DNA from: a virus
Strand: one strand, 5' to 3'
DNA length: 28,603 nt
IMG/VR virus record: IMGVR_UViG_3300023500_000019
Coordinates: 1-28,603 of that record
Part shown: in pieces, positions 1 through 8,426 of the stretch
Numbering within the stretch: position 1 is the first letter of the stretch
How the letters are laid out: every line of letters starts with the position of its first letter
Translations under genes and position numbers: made by a program
The notes under the pieces: generated by a model
The model's input: only the letters and a program-made list of their open reading frames with translations
Database searches by the model: none
Told to the model about the DNA's origin: nothing

Positions 1-1546
1 CGGCACCGCCTGCGCCACCTCCACCTCCACCTCCACCTCCACGAATCGAGCCATTGGCGTTGTCAATCGAAAAGCCCGCGGCACTAACAGCAGACAAGAT
101 AGCCGTTCCGCCATCTTCTCCAGACATCGGGTCGTGCGCAAAAGTTGCTGTTGCGAGCGTGTCGACCGAGCGGCCGCCTCTGCCACCCCAGCCAGCGTAG
201 CCGTAAATTCTACCAGCGTTTATGACTATGATATTCGACCCTGCTGGCAAATCAGAAATCCGAATTGCCGCGTCTGCATAGATATGCGTGAAATCGGCTT
301 CCCACTTGTAGCGACGCGGTGTGTAGATTACAGCCTCTGGCAGGATGCGAATCGTAACAGCTAAAGGCGCCACGCCATTCCAACCAGCGGCAGCGAGATA
401 CTCGACCGTGTCGAAAGCCGCAACTATTTTGCCGACGAAGATTTCGGCAATGCCTCCCGCGAAATTGAGCACGTGGCCTTGTGCTGTTCCATACCGCTGC
501 TGTTCCCAATTCAGGAATTGGCCACCTTCAACAAGCGCGCCAGGTGCACCGCCTGTTCTACCTGCAATTGGAAGCACTCCGTCATAATGACCGCCAGGAA
601 AGCCAGGCGCACCGCCAATGCCGCCGCTACGCGGGTTGAAAAGTGCTTTGTCAGGCGACGAATTCGGACTATAGCCAAATGGCGGGTTCAGCGTCATATC
701 GCCAGCCCCACCAAAGCCCGGAAAGTCACTAGTTCCAGGCTGTCCGTTGTTTGCTGAGCCTGCACCCCCTAGGCCAGCAGGGAAGCCACCTCCACCTCCA
801 CCTCCACCTCCACTATTCAGCTCGATGGTTACGGCTCCACCTCCGCCTCCACCTCCGCCCATAATCGTACCATTGGCATTGTCAAGCGTAGTTGGCACTT
901 GCAACTTTATGGCCGTCCCGCCCGCTGTGCCTTGCGAAGTAGCGGCAGTTCCAGACGAGTCTCCGCCAGTGCCGCCTTTTCCCAGAATTACGCCGTTGTT
1001 TATTAGCTTGACTGTTGAGCCTGCAGGTAGTGCGCCAGTATCGAGCGCTTGAGACGCAATTGACGAGCCGATCAGAGTGCCCTTAGTCACGGTCACGGTC
1101 AGCGTTAACGGACGCACTCCAGTGTAGCTTTGAATTTGGCTTTGCGCTTCCTGGAAGAGATCGACGTCGAGCAGCAAGCCGGGTCCGAGCACGATTGACG
1201 CTTCTGCTGGCGGCTCGGTTACAGCAGGAGCTAGCACGAATGGCTGGGCTGGGCTGGCTAGCCACCGGCCGGCTACGCTTTTGAACAGTTTGACGCAAGT
1301 AGTAGGCGCTAGAGTAGCAAGCAATGTGTTGTCTGGCGCAAGTATCTGCAGACTTGACGTCGCATGCTCATTTGCGATAAAATGCTGGACTCCACCTAGC
1401 CGAACAAACGCGTTGGACAGCTTCACAATACCGACTGGCGCACTTGGACTTGCAACATAGACCCGGACATGCGAGCTGAGTGTTTGTGCAGGTGCACCAG
1501 GTGTAATATAGACGGCTCGGCCGTAATACTCAGCTTTGGAAGTCAC
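1..1546 (-). CDS. Glycine-rich tail tip / receptor-binding protein (partial)
   Basis: The frame is open from a GTG at 1546 to the left edge (515 codons, no stop), so the C-terminus is missing. AAGGAG sits 5 bases before the GTG, and the gene follows the DUF2460 gene by 9 bases. Residues about 1-105 look like a beta-rich attachment domain. Two related modules follow, each opening with L-P-A-G-S, then I/V-N-x-G-x-I-x-G, then G-T-A-I, then D-N-A-N-G-x-I, and ending in runs of 8-9 glycines (14-40 and 785-859). Glycine runs of this kind form packed polyglycine-II helices in phage adhesins such as T4-like gp38. Position after the distal tail protein fits a tail-tip adhesin or central fibre. The role is inferred; the open frame and repeats are seen directly. 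Confidence 0.8.
   Translation of the reverse strand, partial: MTSKAEYYGRAVYITPGAPAQTLSSHVRVYVASPSAPVGIVKLSNAFVRLGGVQHFIANEHATSSLQILAPDNTLLATLAPTTCVKLFKSVAGRWLASPAQPFVLAPAVTEPPAEASIVLGPGLLLDVDLFQEAQSQIQSYTGVRPLTLTVTVTKGTLIGSSIASQALDTGALPAGSTVKLINNGVILGKGGTGGDSSGTAATSQGTAGGTAIKLQVPTTLDNANGTIMGGGGGGGGAVTIELNSGGGGGGGGGFPAGLGGAGSANNGQPGTSDFPGFGGAGDMTLNPPFGYSPNSSPDKALFNPRSGGIGGAPGFPGGHYDGVLPIAGRTGGAPGALVEGGQFLNWEQQRYGTAQGHVLNFAGGIAEIFVGKIVAAFDTVEYLAAAGWNGVAPLAVTIRILPEAVIYTPRRYKWEADFTHIYADAAIRISDLPAGSNIIVINAGRIYGYAGWGGRGGRSVDTLATATFAHDPMSGEDGGTAILSAVSAAGFSIDNANGSIRGGGGGGGGGAGGA
14..40 (-). repeat. Poly-Gly coding repeat (GGAGGT units)
   Basis: A six-base GGAGGT unit repeats here and encodes nine glycines. 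It closes the second glycine-rich module of the truncated tail-tip protein. Confidence 0.85.
785..859 (-). repeat. Paired poly-Gly coding repeats
   Basis: Two glycine runs (836-859, eight Gly; 785-811, nine Gly) are built from GGAGGT/GGCGGA units and separated by a short A-V-T-I-E-L-N-S strand. They close the first glycine-rich module of the tail-tip protein. The near-perfect six-base units could gain or lose copies in frame. Confidence 0.8.
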
Positions 1547-1555
1547 GCCAGCTCC

Positions 1556-2530
1556 TTAAACGGCCAACCAGGCTAGTGTCGTCGCACTGACTCTGGCAAG
1601 AAGCACAGTCACAACTTCGCCAGGAAGAATTGTTCGCACTGCAATGTCTGCACTTGTGCGCAGCAACACGTTAAACGTGTTTCCAGTCTCGTTTTCCACG
1701 TAAAACCATGGCCCGCCGGGTGGCGTTTGTGCTGTAATTTCTGGCAAGAAAGCTTTGCGATCTGCCGTGAGGCTAAGCAGCGACACTACTCGCCCGAGAC
1801 TCTCAGCGAGAATTACATTCTGATCCGCTACCACTTGAGCTCCTCCGAAATAAGCCTCGCCTGACAACTCGCTGGAATCAAGCACCTCGACGCACTCTAG
1901 CGCACTTGACCCATAGTCGAAGGTGTCGAATGACATAGCGAGCAAATCATCAGCAGAGTCTGCAAAACGAACGTGTGTGTCGAATTCGCCGCCCCAGGTG
2001 ATTTGGACACCTGCGGCAGGAGCAGAAGCGAAGGACACACGTCCCGATGCCGCATCGACTACGAAGCTACCGAGGGCCTGCTGCACTGCATCTAGGCCGA
2101 CAGTGATTGTAGTTGCAATCGGCTTGGTGATCGTTCGCACAAAAGTTGTCGGACCGCTCTGATAGCGCTTGACGAGTTGAAAGACTTTCGTAAACCCATC
2201 GCCGATACCAATCAGCTGATCGGTAAATGTGGGGAGCGTGCCGCCGGAGTTCACTTGGACCGGGATGTCAGCCGAAGTAAAGTCCTGGAAGTCCTTAAAC
2301 CGAAAGCTGTTCGCAGCGCCAATTCGTGCAAGGTAGAACGCTTTCAAGGCCGCAAGATCGCTGTAGTCCTTAATGCCGTAACCAATCGAATACCTGTGCC
2401 GCGGCTGTGACCAGCGAGAGAGTCGGCGTTCTTGGCCAGAGTCGAGCTCGATAATCTCGGTCTTGAAGCCTGGTCCACCACGCGAACCGTAGCTAATTCC
2501 AGTTGGAAACCGAACAGCGTGAAAAGCCAC
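1556..2530 (-). CDS. DUF2460-type distal tail protein
   Basis: This 324-aa protein starts at GTG with AAAGGA 8 bases upstream, 3 bases after the tape measure stop. Residues 8-24 carry the DUF2460 signature (FPTGISYGSRGGPGFKT), followed by a Gly-Ile-Gly-Asp-Gly-Phe-Thr-Lys-Val-Phe-Gln-Leu segment near residue 110 and the R-x-I-x-K-P segment near 132-138, all typical of the family in siphophages and gene transfer agents. Members lie between the tape measure and tip genes and form part of the distal tail. The family is usually about 200-210 aa. The last 100 residues here are an added beta-rich domain (E-N-E-T-G-N-T then L-P-G-E-V-V-T-V-L) resembling fibre-type domains, perhaps for binding sugar or docking the tip. 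Confidence 0.85.
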   Translation of the reverse strand: MAFHAVRFPTGISYGSRGGPGFKTEIIELDSGQERRLSRWSQPRHRYSIGYGIKDYSDLAALKAFYLARIGAANSFRFKDFQDFTSADIPVQVNSGGTLPTFTDQLIGIGDGFTKVFQLVKRYQSGPTTFVRTITKPIATTITVGLDAVQQALGSFVVDAASGRVSFASAPAAGVQITWGGEFDTHVRFADSADDLLAMSFDTFDYGSSALECVEVLDSSELSGEAYFGGAQVVADQNVILAESLGRVVSLLSLTADRKAFLPEITAQTPPGGPWFYVENETGNTFNVLLRTSADIAVRTILPGEVVTVLLARVSATTLAWLAV

Positions 2531-2533
2531 GAA

Positions 2534-5512
2534 TTAGGTCCTTTCGATTTGCTGCTGCAGGCTGTTGATGATTTGCCGCTGCGAGCGTCTAAACGAGCTA
2601 CTGTCTTGTGTCACTACGGTCATGTTAACGACGACTGAAGGTCCATTGCTTGCCGCACCCGCTGTGTCGTTTGCTGTAACGCCTAGCCGACCGAACTTGT
2701 CGCGAGATAAAGGCAAGATACCTTCAGGTCCTGCTTCACCGGCTAGACCAGTATTGCCGCTCGCAAGTGGAAACGTGGTCGGTGCAGAAAGGATTGTTCC
2801 AGACGCAAAGCGCTGCACCCGTCCGCCGCTCACAACGTCGCCAGCAGCGTTTCCAACGAGCTTTGAAAACGCGCGCTGCAATTCACGACCAACGCGGCTA
2901 AGAGAGTTAGTGATTCCGCCTGCTGCACGATCAATCGAGCGAGCAGCGTTTTCAAAGCTACTTGAGATTGATCTTGCTGCAACGTCTGAAGCATTCGCTA
3001 TGGTTCCAAGCGCAAAGATAAGGCCTTGAATGTCGCCTGCTGTTAGCGTTCCAGCTGGCTGGCTGGCTGAAGCCGTTTGGCCTTGAACTGATGCGCCTCC
3101 GCCTCCACTAGCTGATGTTTGCGTAGTACGCGCATTCCGTACTGTATCAACATTCGCTTGGGCTGCTTCGCGCTTTGCAATTTCAAACTGTGCTTGTTCA
3201 GCTTGCACTTGCTCTTTCGCTGCCTGTGCTTCTGCACGCTGTGCTGCAAGCAAGCTTTGTTTGTCAAGTACTCGCTGTGCTGTCAGATCGCGTAGTTTCT
3301 GTGCAAGGTCTAGTTGCTCTTTTGCGCTATCAACGAATGCTTTCTGCGCTTCTTTGTCTAGCGGAAAACGGCGCTCCGCAATCGCGGCCGCTTCCTGGAG
3401 TAGAGCGAGCCGCCGCTGTTGCGCATCCGTAGCCCCACTTTCGAGCTGGTTGAGCGCACCTTGAGCTTTAGCTTGGTCGTCTATAAGCTTGAGTTGAAAT
3501 GTGGCGGCGTCAGCCTTGGCTTGAGCTGCCGCTTGGACTACATCAGTTTCTGCCTTACTAGCTGCTTCTAGCGCTACGGCTTGGACTGTCAACGCCTTTT
3601 GTTTGTCGAGCAGCTTGCTGCGCAGCTCGTCAATACGCGCAAGTCCGCGAATTACGAATGTTTGGCCTTGTAGCTGTGCCTGGAAAGCTGGTTCTGTTCC
3701 TGTTTGAGCGAGTGCGCCTCCGAAAGGTACATTGTCGAAACCACGGCGCAAAAACTTGTTTCGTGCTTCAGCTAATCCAGCTTGAACTTTTGCCTGCGCT
3801 TCCTTAACGGATTTCACGTCTCCGAGCAAACGCCCGCCAGACGCAACTACACCTGTCGAGCCGCGATTGAACACTCCAAGGTCTAACGTTGATTGGCCAG
3901 CTTTTTGTAACTTGTCGAGCTCGTCTCGAATTTTGGCAATTGCTTTAGCTTGTTCTCTTAGCTGAACGGCTTCGTCAATCTTGTTCGCTTCGAGACGAGC
4001 ATTGTTTGCTCGACGCTGCGCGTTCGCTAACAAGTCCGATTCTTTCGCTAGCGAGCGGACTGCAGCGGCGTTTCTACGGGCAGCTACAGAGTCGTCTTGA
4101 AATGCGACCGTGAGTGCAACAATTCCGCCGGTCAAGAGCGAAATTGCTAGAGCAGCTGCTCCGAATGGGTTTGCGGCTAAGACGGCAGTAAGTGTGGCAC
4201 CTGCTGCGGACGCCGCAAGTAGACCTTGAGTAAGCTCGCTCAAGAATACGATTATTTTAAGAGCGAGTAGTGTAGCAAACGCGGCCGATAAGCCTTTGAC
4301 AGCGGCCGCAAGCGCGATAATCAAGCCTCTGTTTTCGGTTACTGAGTCGCCCATTCCTGCGAGCACACGAATGACACCGGTTGCAATATCGACAAAGTCT
4401 TTCAGTGCCTTTCCAGCACCAGCGTCGCCGGCCGACAAGACTAGCGCTTCAAACGCCGACTTAAGACTGCGCAACGAGCCTGCAAGTGTATTGTCGATCG
4501 TCTGAGCAAGACGCTTTGCAGACCCAGCAGATTCTTCGTTGCTGATTGTTAATTTCTTGACTTCTTTTGCGCTATTCGCTAGCACAATCGCGGCAGCAGC
4601 GTTTCTACGCCCAAAGATCTGAACTGCCAGGCCTGCGCTGAGACCACCTCGCTGCAAACGAGCCAGAATTGTGTTGAACTGATTCGTAGCTGGATTGAGT
4701 GCGTCTAGTGACAAGCCAAGCGCTTTGATAGCTCGCTTTGCTTCTGTCGTTGGTTTGAGCAGGGCCGCGAAGATTCCGCGTAGGTTGGTGCCTGCCTGGC
4801 CACCTGCGATACCTGCATTGCCCAAGGCGCCGATAGCTGCTGCCGTGCTCTCTACAGACTGGCCTAGAGCGCCTGCGACAGGTCCTGCAAACTTGAGAGC
4901 ATCAGCTAGCCCTCGGACGTCCGTGTTCGCTCTGTTACTGGTCGTGATTAGCGTGTCAACAACCCGAGCTGTGCTATCGGCTTTCAGCCCAAACTGGGCT
5001 AGAACATTCGACGCAGTATCCGCAGCGAAGCCTAGACTGACAGCTCCTGCACTCGCTAGCGCTAGGGTGTCAGGCAGCGCTGTGATCGCTTCCTGAGCAG
5101 AGAAGCCTGCTCGGGCTAGGAAGAGAAGGCCTTCGCCTGCTTGAGTAGCTGAGAAGCGTGTTGTAGCACCCATTTCACGGGCAGCTGCAGTGAGCGCATC
5201 AATGTCAGATTGGGTGGCTCGTGTAACGCCACCGACTGTCGCCATGATTTCTTCAAAGTCGGCAACTGTCTTGACTGCTGCAGCGAGCTGAGTGCGTGTT
5301 GCTGCAAGCGCTGCCATCGCAGCTTGGGCTGCGAATAAACCAACAGCTGATGTTTGCGCAGCCTTGCCTAGCTTGTCAGTGTTTTTACCAAGCTTGTTGA
5401 CAGCACGGCCTGCGCCTTTGGCGGTGTTACCCATAGCCAGAACACTAGCGTTGAACGCTGCAGCGCCAGCTTGTGCGTCGCGTGCATCAATCGCTACTTT
5501 CAGTGTCGGCAT
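2534..5512 (-). CDS. Tail tape measure protein
   Basis: This 992-aa protein is the longest in the window. It sets tail length and is threaded through the tail tube, then released during DNA entry. The N-terminal third holds the PhageMin_Tail-type core (A-R-E-M-G-A-T-T-R-F-S then G-L-L-F-L-A-R-A-G-F). Hydrophobic segments follow near residues 400-480, then a long alanine/glutamine-rich coiled-coil region (about 490-790). The C-terminus has a small G-P-E-G-I-L-P-L-S motif common in tape measures. At about 1.5 angstrom per residue, a rule known from other siphophages, the tail would be near 150 nm. ATG at 5512 has GAGG 8 bases upstream and overlaps the end of the frameshifted chaperone by 26 bases. 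Confidence 0.93.
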   Translation of the reverse strand: MPTLKVAIDARDAQAGAAAFNASVLAMGNTAKGAGRAVNKLGKNTDKLGKAAQTSAVGLFAAQAAMAALAATRTQLAAAVKTVADFEEIMATVGGVTRATQSDIDALTAAAREMGATTRFSATQAGEGLLFLARAGFSAQEAITALPDTLALASAGAVSLGFAADTASNVLAQFGLKADSTARVVDTLITTSNRANTDVRGLADALKFAGPVAGALGQSVESTAAAIGALGNAGIAGGQAGTNLRGIFAALLKPTTEAKRAIKALGLSLDALNPATNQFNTILARLQRGGLSAGLAVQIFGRRNAAAAIVLANSAKEVKKLTISNEESAGSAKRLAQTIDNTLAGSLRSLKSAFEALVLSAGDAGAGKALKDFVDIATGVIRVLAGMGDSVTENRGLIIALAAAVKGLSAAFATLLALKIIVFLSELTQGLLAASAAGATLTAVLAANPFGAAALAISLLTGGIVALTVAFQDDSVAARRNAAAVRSLAKESDLLANAQRRANNARLEANKIDEAVQLREQAKAIAKIRDELDKLQKAGQSTLDLGVFNRGSTGVVASGGRLLGDVKSVKEAQAKVQAGLAEARNKFLRRGFDNVPFGGALAQTGTEPAFQAQLQGQTFVIRGLARIDELRSKLLDKQKALTVQAVALEAASKAETDVVQAAAQAKADAATFQLKLIDDQAKAQGALNQLESGATDAQQRRLALLQEAAAIAERRFPLDKEAQKAFVDSAKEQLDLAQKLRDLTAQRVLDKQSLLAAQRAEAQAAKEQVQAEQAQFEIAKREAAQANVDTVRNARTTQTSASGGGGASVQGQTASASQPAGTLTAGDIQGLIFALGTIANASDVAARSISSSFENAARSIDRAAGGITNSLSRVGRELQRAFSKLVGNAAGDVVSGGRVQRFASGTILSAPTTFPLASGNTGLAGEAGPEGILPLSRDKFGRLGVTANDTAGAASNGPSVVVNMTVVTQDSSSFRRSQRQIINSLQQQIERT

Positions 5513-6232
5513 TAGGCTTGCCTCGTTTCCTGGGAGTCGCTAGCCAAACTACGTCGAGTGCTCTGACTAAGTGCCAAAGTTCTGGCCAGCGGCGTTTCGG
5601 TTCCTGGAGCAGCTGGAATAGAGCAAGCGCATTGGACGGAGTGATCGGCTGTTGGCCGGATGAACTTGCGCCACGCGTTGCTGACAGATCCATGAAAACT
5701 TGCCAGACCCACAGTAAGTCTTGAAACAGAACAGGCCGCGAAGCCAGCGGACCAATGGGGCGGCCAGCTTGTTTTGCTGCTGCCTCCAGTCTGCTCGCAT
5801 GTGCGGCCCATTCTAGCTCCCATTTCAAGACTGCGGTCAGTTTCCCGCTTCGTCCTGCAGGTCGTCGTCGTCGTCGTCCTGCATGTCAGTCGCCATCTCC
5901 ACAATCGTCTTGTAGAAACGGTGATTCTTGCCAAACAGGTCGAGTGCAGTTTTCGCCGAATACTCAATCGGCTGGTCGTCGTCGCCGGTCAAACCTTTCC
6001 AGCCAACCAGTACGCAGCGTGCTGTGGCTTTCATGGTCATGAGTGCCAAGGCTTCGTCATCGATCCGCCCAAGCCTGGCGCCTTTTCGTGCTTTTCGTGC
6101 GACGCGCTGCAGCTCAAGGTCGTAGTCGCGATTCCCGACCGGTTTGAGTTTGACGTCGAAACCTGGACTGAATTCGCGCCAGACACCGTCGGTCAGTCTC
6201 GCACCGTCGTTTGCCAACTCGCTGAACTTCAT
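5487..6232 (-). CDS. Tail assembly chaperone, -1 frameshift fusion (gpG-T type)
   Basis: This is the extended product made when ribosomes slip -1 at GGGAAAC (5846-5840), which lies directly before the TGA of the short chaperone. After the slip the frame reads Leu-Thr-Ala-Val into the downstream 113-codon frame and ends at 5487, giving about 248 aa. The second half is tryptophan-rich (W-E-L-E-W, V-W-Q-V-F, R-R-W-P-E-L-W). It has only a TTG at 5828 as possible independent start and no good ribosome site. In lambda and many siphophages the equivalent fusion binds the tape measure and recruits tail-tube subunits, and the gene always lies just before the tape measure, as here. The site and frames are seen; use of the shift is inferred. 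Confidence 0.85.
5787..5846 (-). promoter_or_regulatory. Programmed -1 frameshift signal
   Basis: The heptamer G-GGA-AAC in the zero frame is a textbook X-XXY-YYZ slippery site (positions 5846-5840). Six bases downstream begins a possible stem, CAGTCT (5833-5828) pairing with AGACTG (5792-5787). The stem is short with a 35-base loop, so its contribution is uncertain. The heptamer is the stronger evidence. Confidence 0.8.
5837..6232 (-). CDS. Tail assembly chaperone, short form (gpG type)
   Basis: This 131-aa protein starts at ATG 6232 with GGGAGG 6 bases upstream. It lies between the tail tube and tape measure genes, the conserved place for the siphophage tail assembly chaperone. The N-terminal half resembles a small alpha/beta chaperone domain (V-K-L-K-P-V-G-N-R-D-Y). 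The C-terminus is very acidic, with six consecutive aspartates encoded by GAC repeats just before the slippery site. The zero-frame product ends in A-G-N at the slippery codons and is expected to be much more abundant than the fusion. No sequence motif alone proves the family; position, size and frameshift carry the call. Confidence 0.88.
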   Translation of the reverse strand: MKFSELANDGARLTDGVWREFSPGFDVKLKPVGNRDYDLELQRVARKARKGARLGRIDDEALALMTMKATARCVLVGWKGLTGDDDQPIEYSAKTALDLFGKNHRFYKTIVEMATDMQDDDDDDLQDEAGN

Positions 6233-6265
6233 GATGATCCTCCCGGACTAGGTGCTGGAACAAGC

Positions 6266-6298
6266 GGAGCCGCCAGGGAGTGTAGTCCTGACGGCTCC
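6266..6298 (-). terminator. Hairpin terminator/attenuator after tail tube gene
   Basis: A 12-bp stem (6298-6287 with 6277-6266, one U-G pair as RNA) encloses a 9-base loop and is followed by GCTTGTT on the minus strand. It sits in the 80-base gap between the tail tube and chaperone genes. The T-tract is poor, so it may be a partial terminator or a stabilising 3-prime end. Confidence 0.65.
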
Positions 6299-6312
6299 AT
6301 CAATGCCCCACG

Positions 6313-7536
6313 TTACGCTGCCGGGAAGCGCGCAATGCGGATGGTGACGCCTTCGGTTTCGTGCCGATAAGCGGTGAAATTCAGATCGAGTAGCACATCT
6401 GTGTTCTCGCCACCTGCGATCTTCGTTCCTTGGGAAAACTTGATGCGCGGCAGCTCAATCCAGTAACGATTCCCTTTGTCGTCAGACACCACGAAGCACA
6501 AACTGGTCGGCGTGAAGTTCAGATACTTGTCTGCTGCGGCTTGTGCCTCAAAGAATGCTTGAAGCGTGCCAGTCACTTCGATCTTGCCAGCGCCGATGGA
6601 ATTCGCGCCGAGCTCACCAATACACGCTCGTTCCCGGAGGTTGTTAGCAACGCTGACCGACAGTGCGGTGGCACAAAACTTGTTGTCCGTATTCACAGCC
6701 AACCCGCCTTCGATAATGGCGAGCACGTTGTCGATAGCGTTCATCACACTGCCGACTTGCGGAGGCGTGTTCGTGCCGTCCCCAACAGTAGCAAGCGCAA
6801 GGGGTGCTTCGTCTTTTCCGAGGAAGCCAAATGACCCCGTCATGATTGCATCAGCAGCCAAACTGAGCTGCACGCTTTCAGGCGTCATACCGTTGAAGAC
6901 CGCGAACCGTGCAGCAAGTAAGTCACTGAACTCTTTCTCAAACGTGAATGAGCGCTGCGTTACGCCATTCGTGATGGCTGCACCTCGCCTAATTTCAGCG
7001 TTCAGTCCCGCTGCAGATGCCGCTCGTGTCTCATCAGCCAGAGGAACCGCGCCAGCAACGACAACGTTGTTCGAGTCCGGTTTACTCAGCACGCGAACGA
7101 GCACATTGTTCAGCGGGTTGATGAAGTTCCGCAAATCAAGGATGTCGCCCGGGTTGAGTGCTGCGAACAAACTGCCTGCAGCGTCGTCAGAGATGTTTCC
7201 GGTAGCAGCAACGATCGTGATTGCGTTGTTGCCGTTGATGTCCACGACGACAGAGGCGGCCGGGAAGTCCGCGGAGAAAAGCACAGCGGCTAGGAACACG
7301 TCGAATGCGGTATACGACATTTCAAAATCGAAACCACCTTGCGCCCGAATTCCGTTTCGGACCAAGTCGATGACCTGACGGTCCGCCCGGATTTCGGTGC
7401 TTCGTGTCGTGTCGGTGACTTTCGCCAGCGATTCAGCCGTAAATCGAATATCCTGGAATTTCGGTGGACCACCAGGGACTTGTCCAAACACAACCTCCTC
7501 AACGAAGGCCAACTTAACGCGATCAGCGTCAGACAT
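6313..7536 (-). CDS. Major tail (tube) protein
   Basis: This 407-aa protein starts at ATG 7536 with AAGGAG 7 bases upstream. It lies after the tail terminator and before the chaperone, the standard place for the tube subunit that forms stacked hexameric rings around the tape measure. The N-terminus (about 25-75: S-L-A-K-V-T-D-T-T-R-S-T-E-I-R then Q-G-G-F-D-F-E-M-S-Y) resembles the Phage_TTP_3-type tube family. The length is larger than lambda gpV, suggesting an added domain, perhaps residues 80-180. Codon choice is C/G-ending and low in CTAG, like the capsid gene, consistent with high expression. A strong hairpin follows. Family assignment is from memory of motifs and context. Confidence 0.85.
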   Translation of the reverse strand: MSDADRVKLAFVEEVVFGQVPGGPPKFQDIRFTAESLAKVTDTTRSTEIRADRQVIDLVRNGIRAQGGFDFEMSYTAFDVFLAAVLFSADFPAASVVVDINGNNAITIVAATGNISDDAAGSLFAALNPGDILDLRNFINPLNNVLVRVLSKPDSNNVVVAGAVPLADETRAASAAGLNAEIRRGAAITNGVTQRSFTFEKEFSDLLAARFAVFNGMTPESVQLSLAADAIMTGSFGFLGKDEAPLALATVGDGTNTPPQVGSVMNAIDNVLAIIEGGLAVNTDNKFCATALSVSVANNLRERACIGELGANSIGAGKIEVTGTLQAFFEAQAAADKYLNFTPTSLCFVVSDDKGNRYWIELPRIKFSQGTKIAGGENTDVLLDLNFTAYRHETEGVTIRIARFPAA

Positions 7537-7560
7537 AGCTTAACTCCTTCTCGCGGGCCT

Positions 7561-8007
7561 TCAGCTCAGCGAGTCATACTGGAACGGACAGACAACATTC
7601 CACTGGAACCAATCGCCAGACCTACCGACAATTCTGTCCACTGGAGTACGAAACAATACGCCATCAATTGTGACTGACTGGAAGAGCACAAGTAGAGAGC
7701 TCACGAGATCAGAAAGCTCACGTTCTCCAGCGTTTAGGGGCGAAAACAGCTGCACAACCATATTGCCAATAACACGGCGGCGTGCAACACCGCCTCCACA
7801 TGCTGAGACTTGAAGCCGTGCGCTCGCTTCAACCGTCAAACGAGCCCAAATGCGCTGTGTGCTAACCGGCGATGGTGGCTCAAACTGTGCGTTTGGAAAG
7901 TGGGTAAAGTCCGTGAGGTCATTACAGTCGCCAAAGCGCTCCACATACGCTTTGCGAATTACATCCCTGTAGTAAGTAGCGCAGTCTGGGCTCGGACCGT
8001 TTGCCAT
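7561..8007 (-). CDS. Tail terminator / tail completion protein
   Basis: This 148-aa protein starts at ATG 8007 in a TAATG overlap with the HK97-gp10-like gene, with AGGAGG 4 bases upstream. Size and place (between the gp10-like protein and tail tube) match tail terminators of the DUF4128 / lambda gpU type, which cap the tube and join it to the head. The central beta-rich part (R-I-W-A-R-L-T-V, then V-I-G-N-M-V-V-Q-L-F-S-P-L-N-A-G) and the C-terminal W-F-Q-W-N-V-V-C-P-F fit this fold: an opening strand, a middle strand naming the small-volume binding edge, and a closing strand. Assignment rests mainly on synteny. Confidence 0.75.
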   Translation of the reverse strand: MANGPSPDCATYYRDVIRKAYVERFGDCNDLTDFTHFPNAQFEPPSPVSTQRIWARLTVEASARLQVSACGGGVARRRVIGNMVVQLFSPLNAGERELSDLVSSLLVLFQSVTIDGVLFRTPVDRIVGRSGDWFQWNVVCPFQYDSLS

Positions 8008-8426
8008 TAGTCCTCCTCTACTTTGCCACCGAATATGCTAGCGACACGTTGCACATTCTTGCGAACCATTCCAAACGGCGCAACCTTCGGCGTTCCATCT
8101 TCCAGGAAAGCGATATACTCGACATTGTTTTGGATGAACACAACGGCGAATGGCTGTAGGCTAGCCATAGCGCGCTGCGCTTCCTGTATAGCGACAGTTC
8201 CTGTCTTGTCTTTTCGATCAGGCGCTTGGGTAGTAGGGCTGTTGAGTGTAGTTTGCCACCCGCCTCGCGCTCTACCAGTGTCTACTGGCGTGTCCAACAC
8301 GATACCGACGAGCAAGTCTAGCGTAATCCGCTTTTGGAAGAGCACGATTTGAGCTGGTAATAGGCGCTTGCTGAAGTCTTGCAATTCGCTGTTGAACCGC
8401 GCTAAATTCTTGAAGAGGCTTGCCAT
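8007..8426 (-). CDS. HK97-gp10-like tail completion protein
   Basis: This 139-aa protein starts at ATG 8426, directly after the stop of the head-closure gene. The family signature D-T-P-V-D-T-G-R-A-R-G-G-W lies at residues 45-57. The second signature, Y-I-A-F-L-E-D-G-T-P-K-x-A-P-F-G-M-V-R, lies near residues 107-125. Together these identify the HK97 gp10 / neck family, which helps attach the tail to the head. The start has only a weak ribosome site and probably depends on translational coupling. Confidence 0.88.
   Translation of the reverse strand: MASLFKNLARFNSELQDFSKRLLPAQIVLFQKRITLDLLVGIVLDTPVDTGRARGGWQTTLNSPTTQAPDRKDKTGTVAIQEAQRAMASLQPFAVVFIQNNVEYIAFLEDGTPKVAPFGMVRKNVQRVASIFGGKVEED

Noticed and set aside
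5487-5828. Separate gene starting at TTG 5828
   Set aside because: No ribosome site; the slippery heptamer and chaperone context explain this frame as a frameshift extension.
5512-5967. Minus-strand 151-codon frame across the chaperone junction
   Set aside because: Third frame with low-complexity Thr/Arg sequence from the GAC repeats; the chaperone and its -1 extension explain this DNA.
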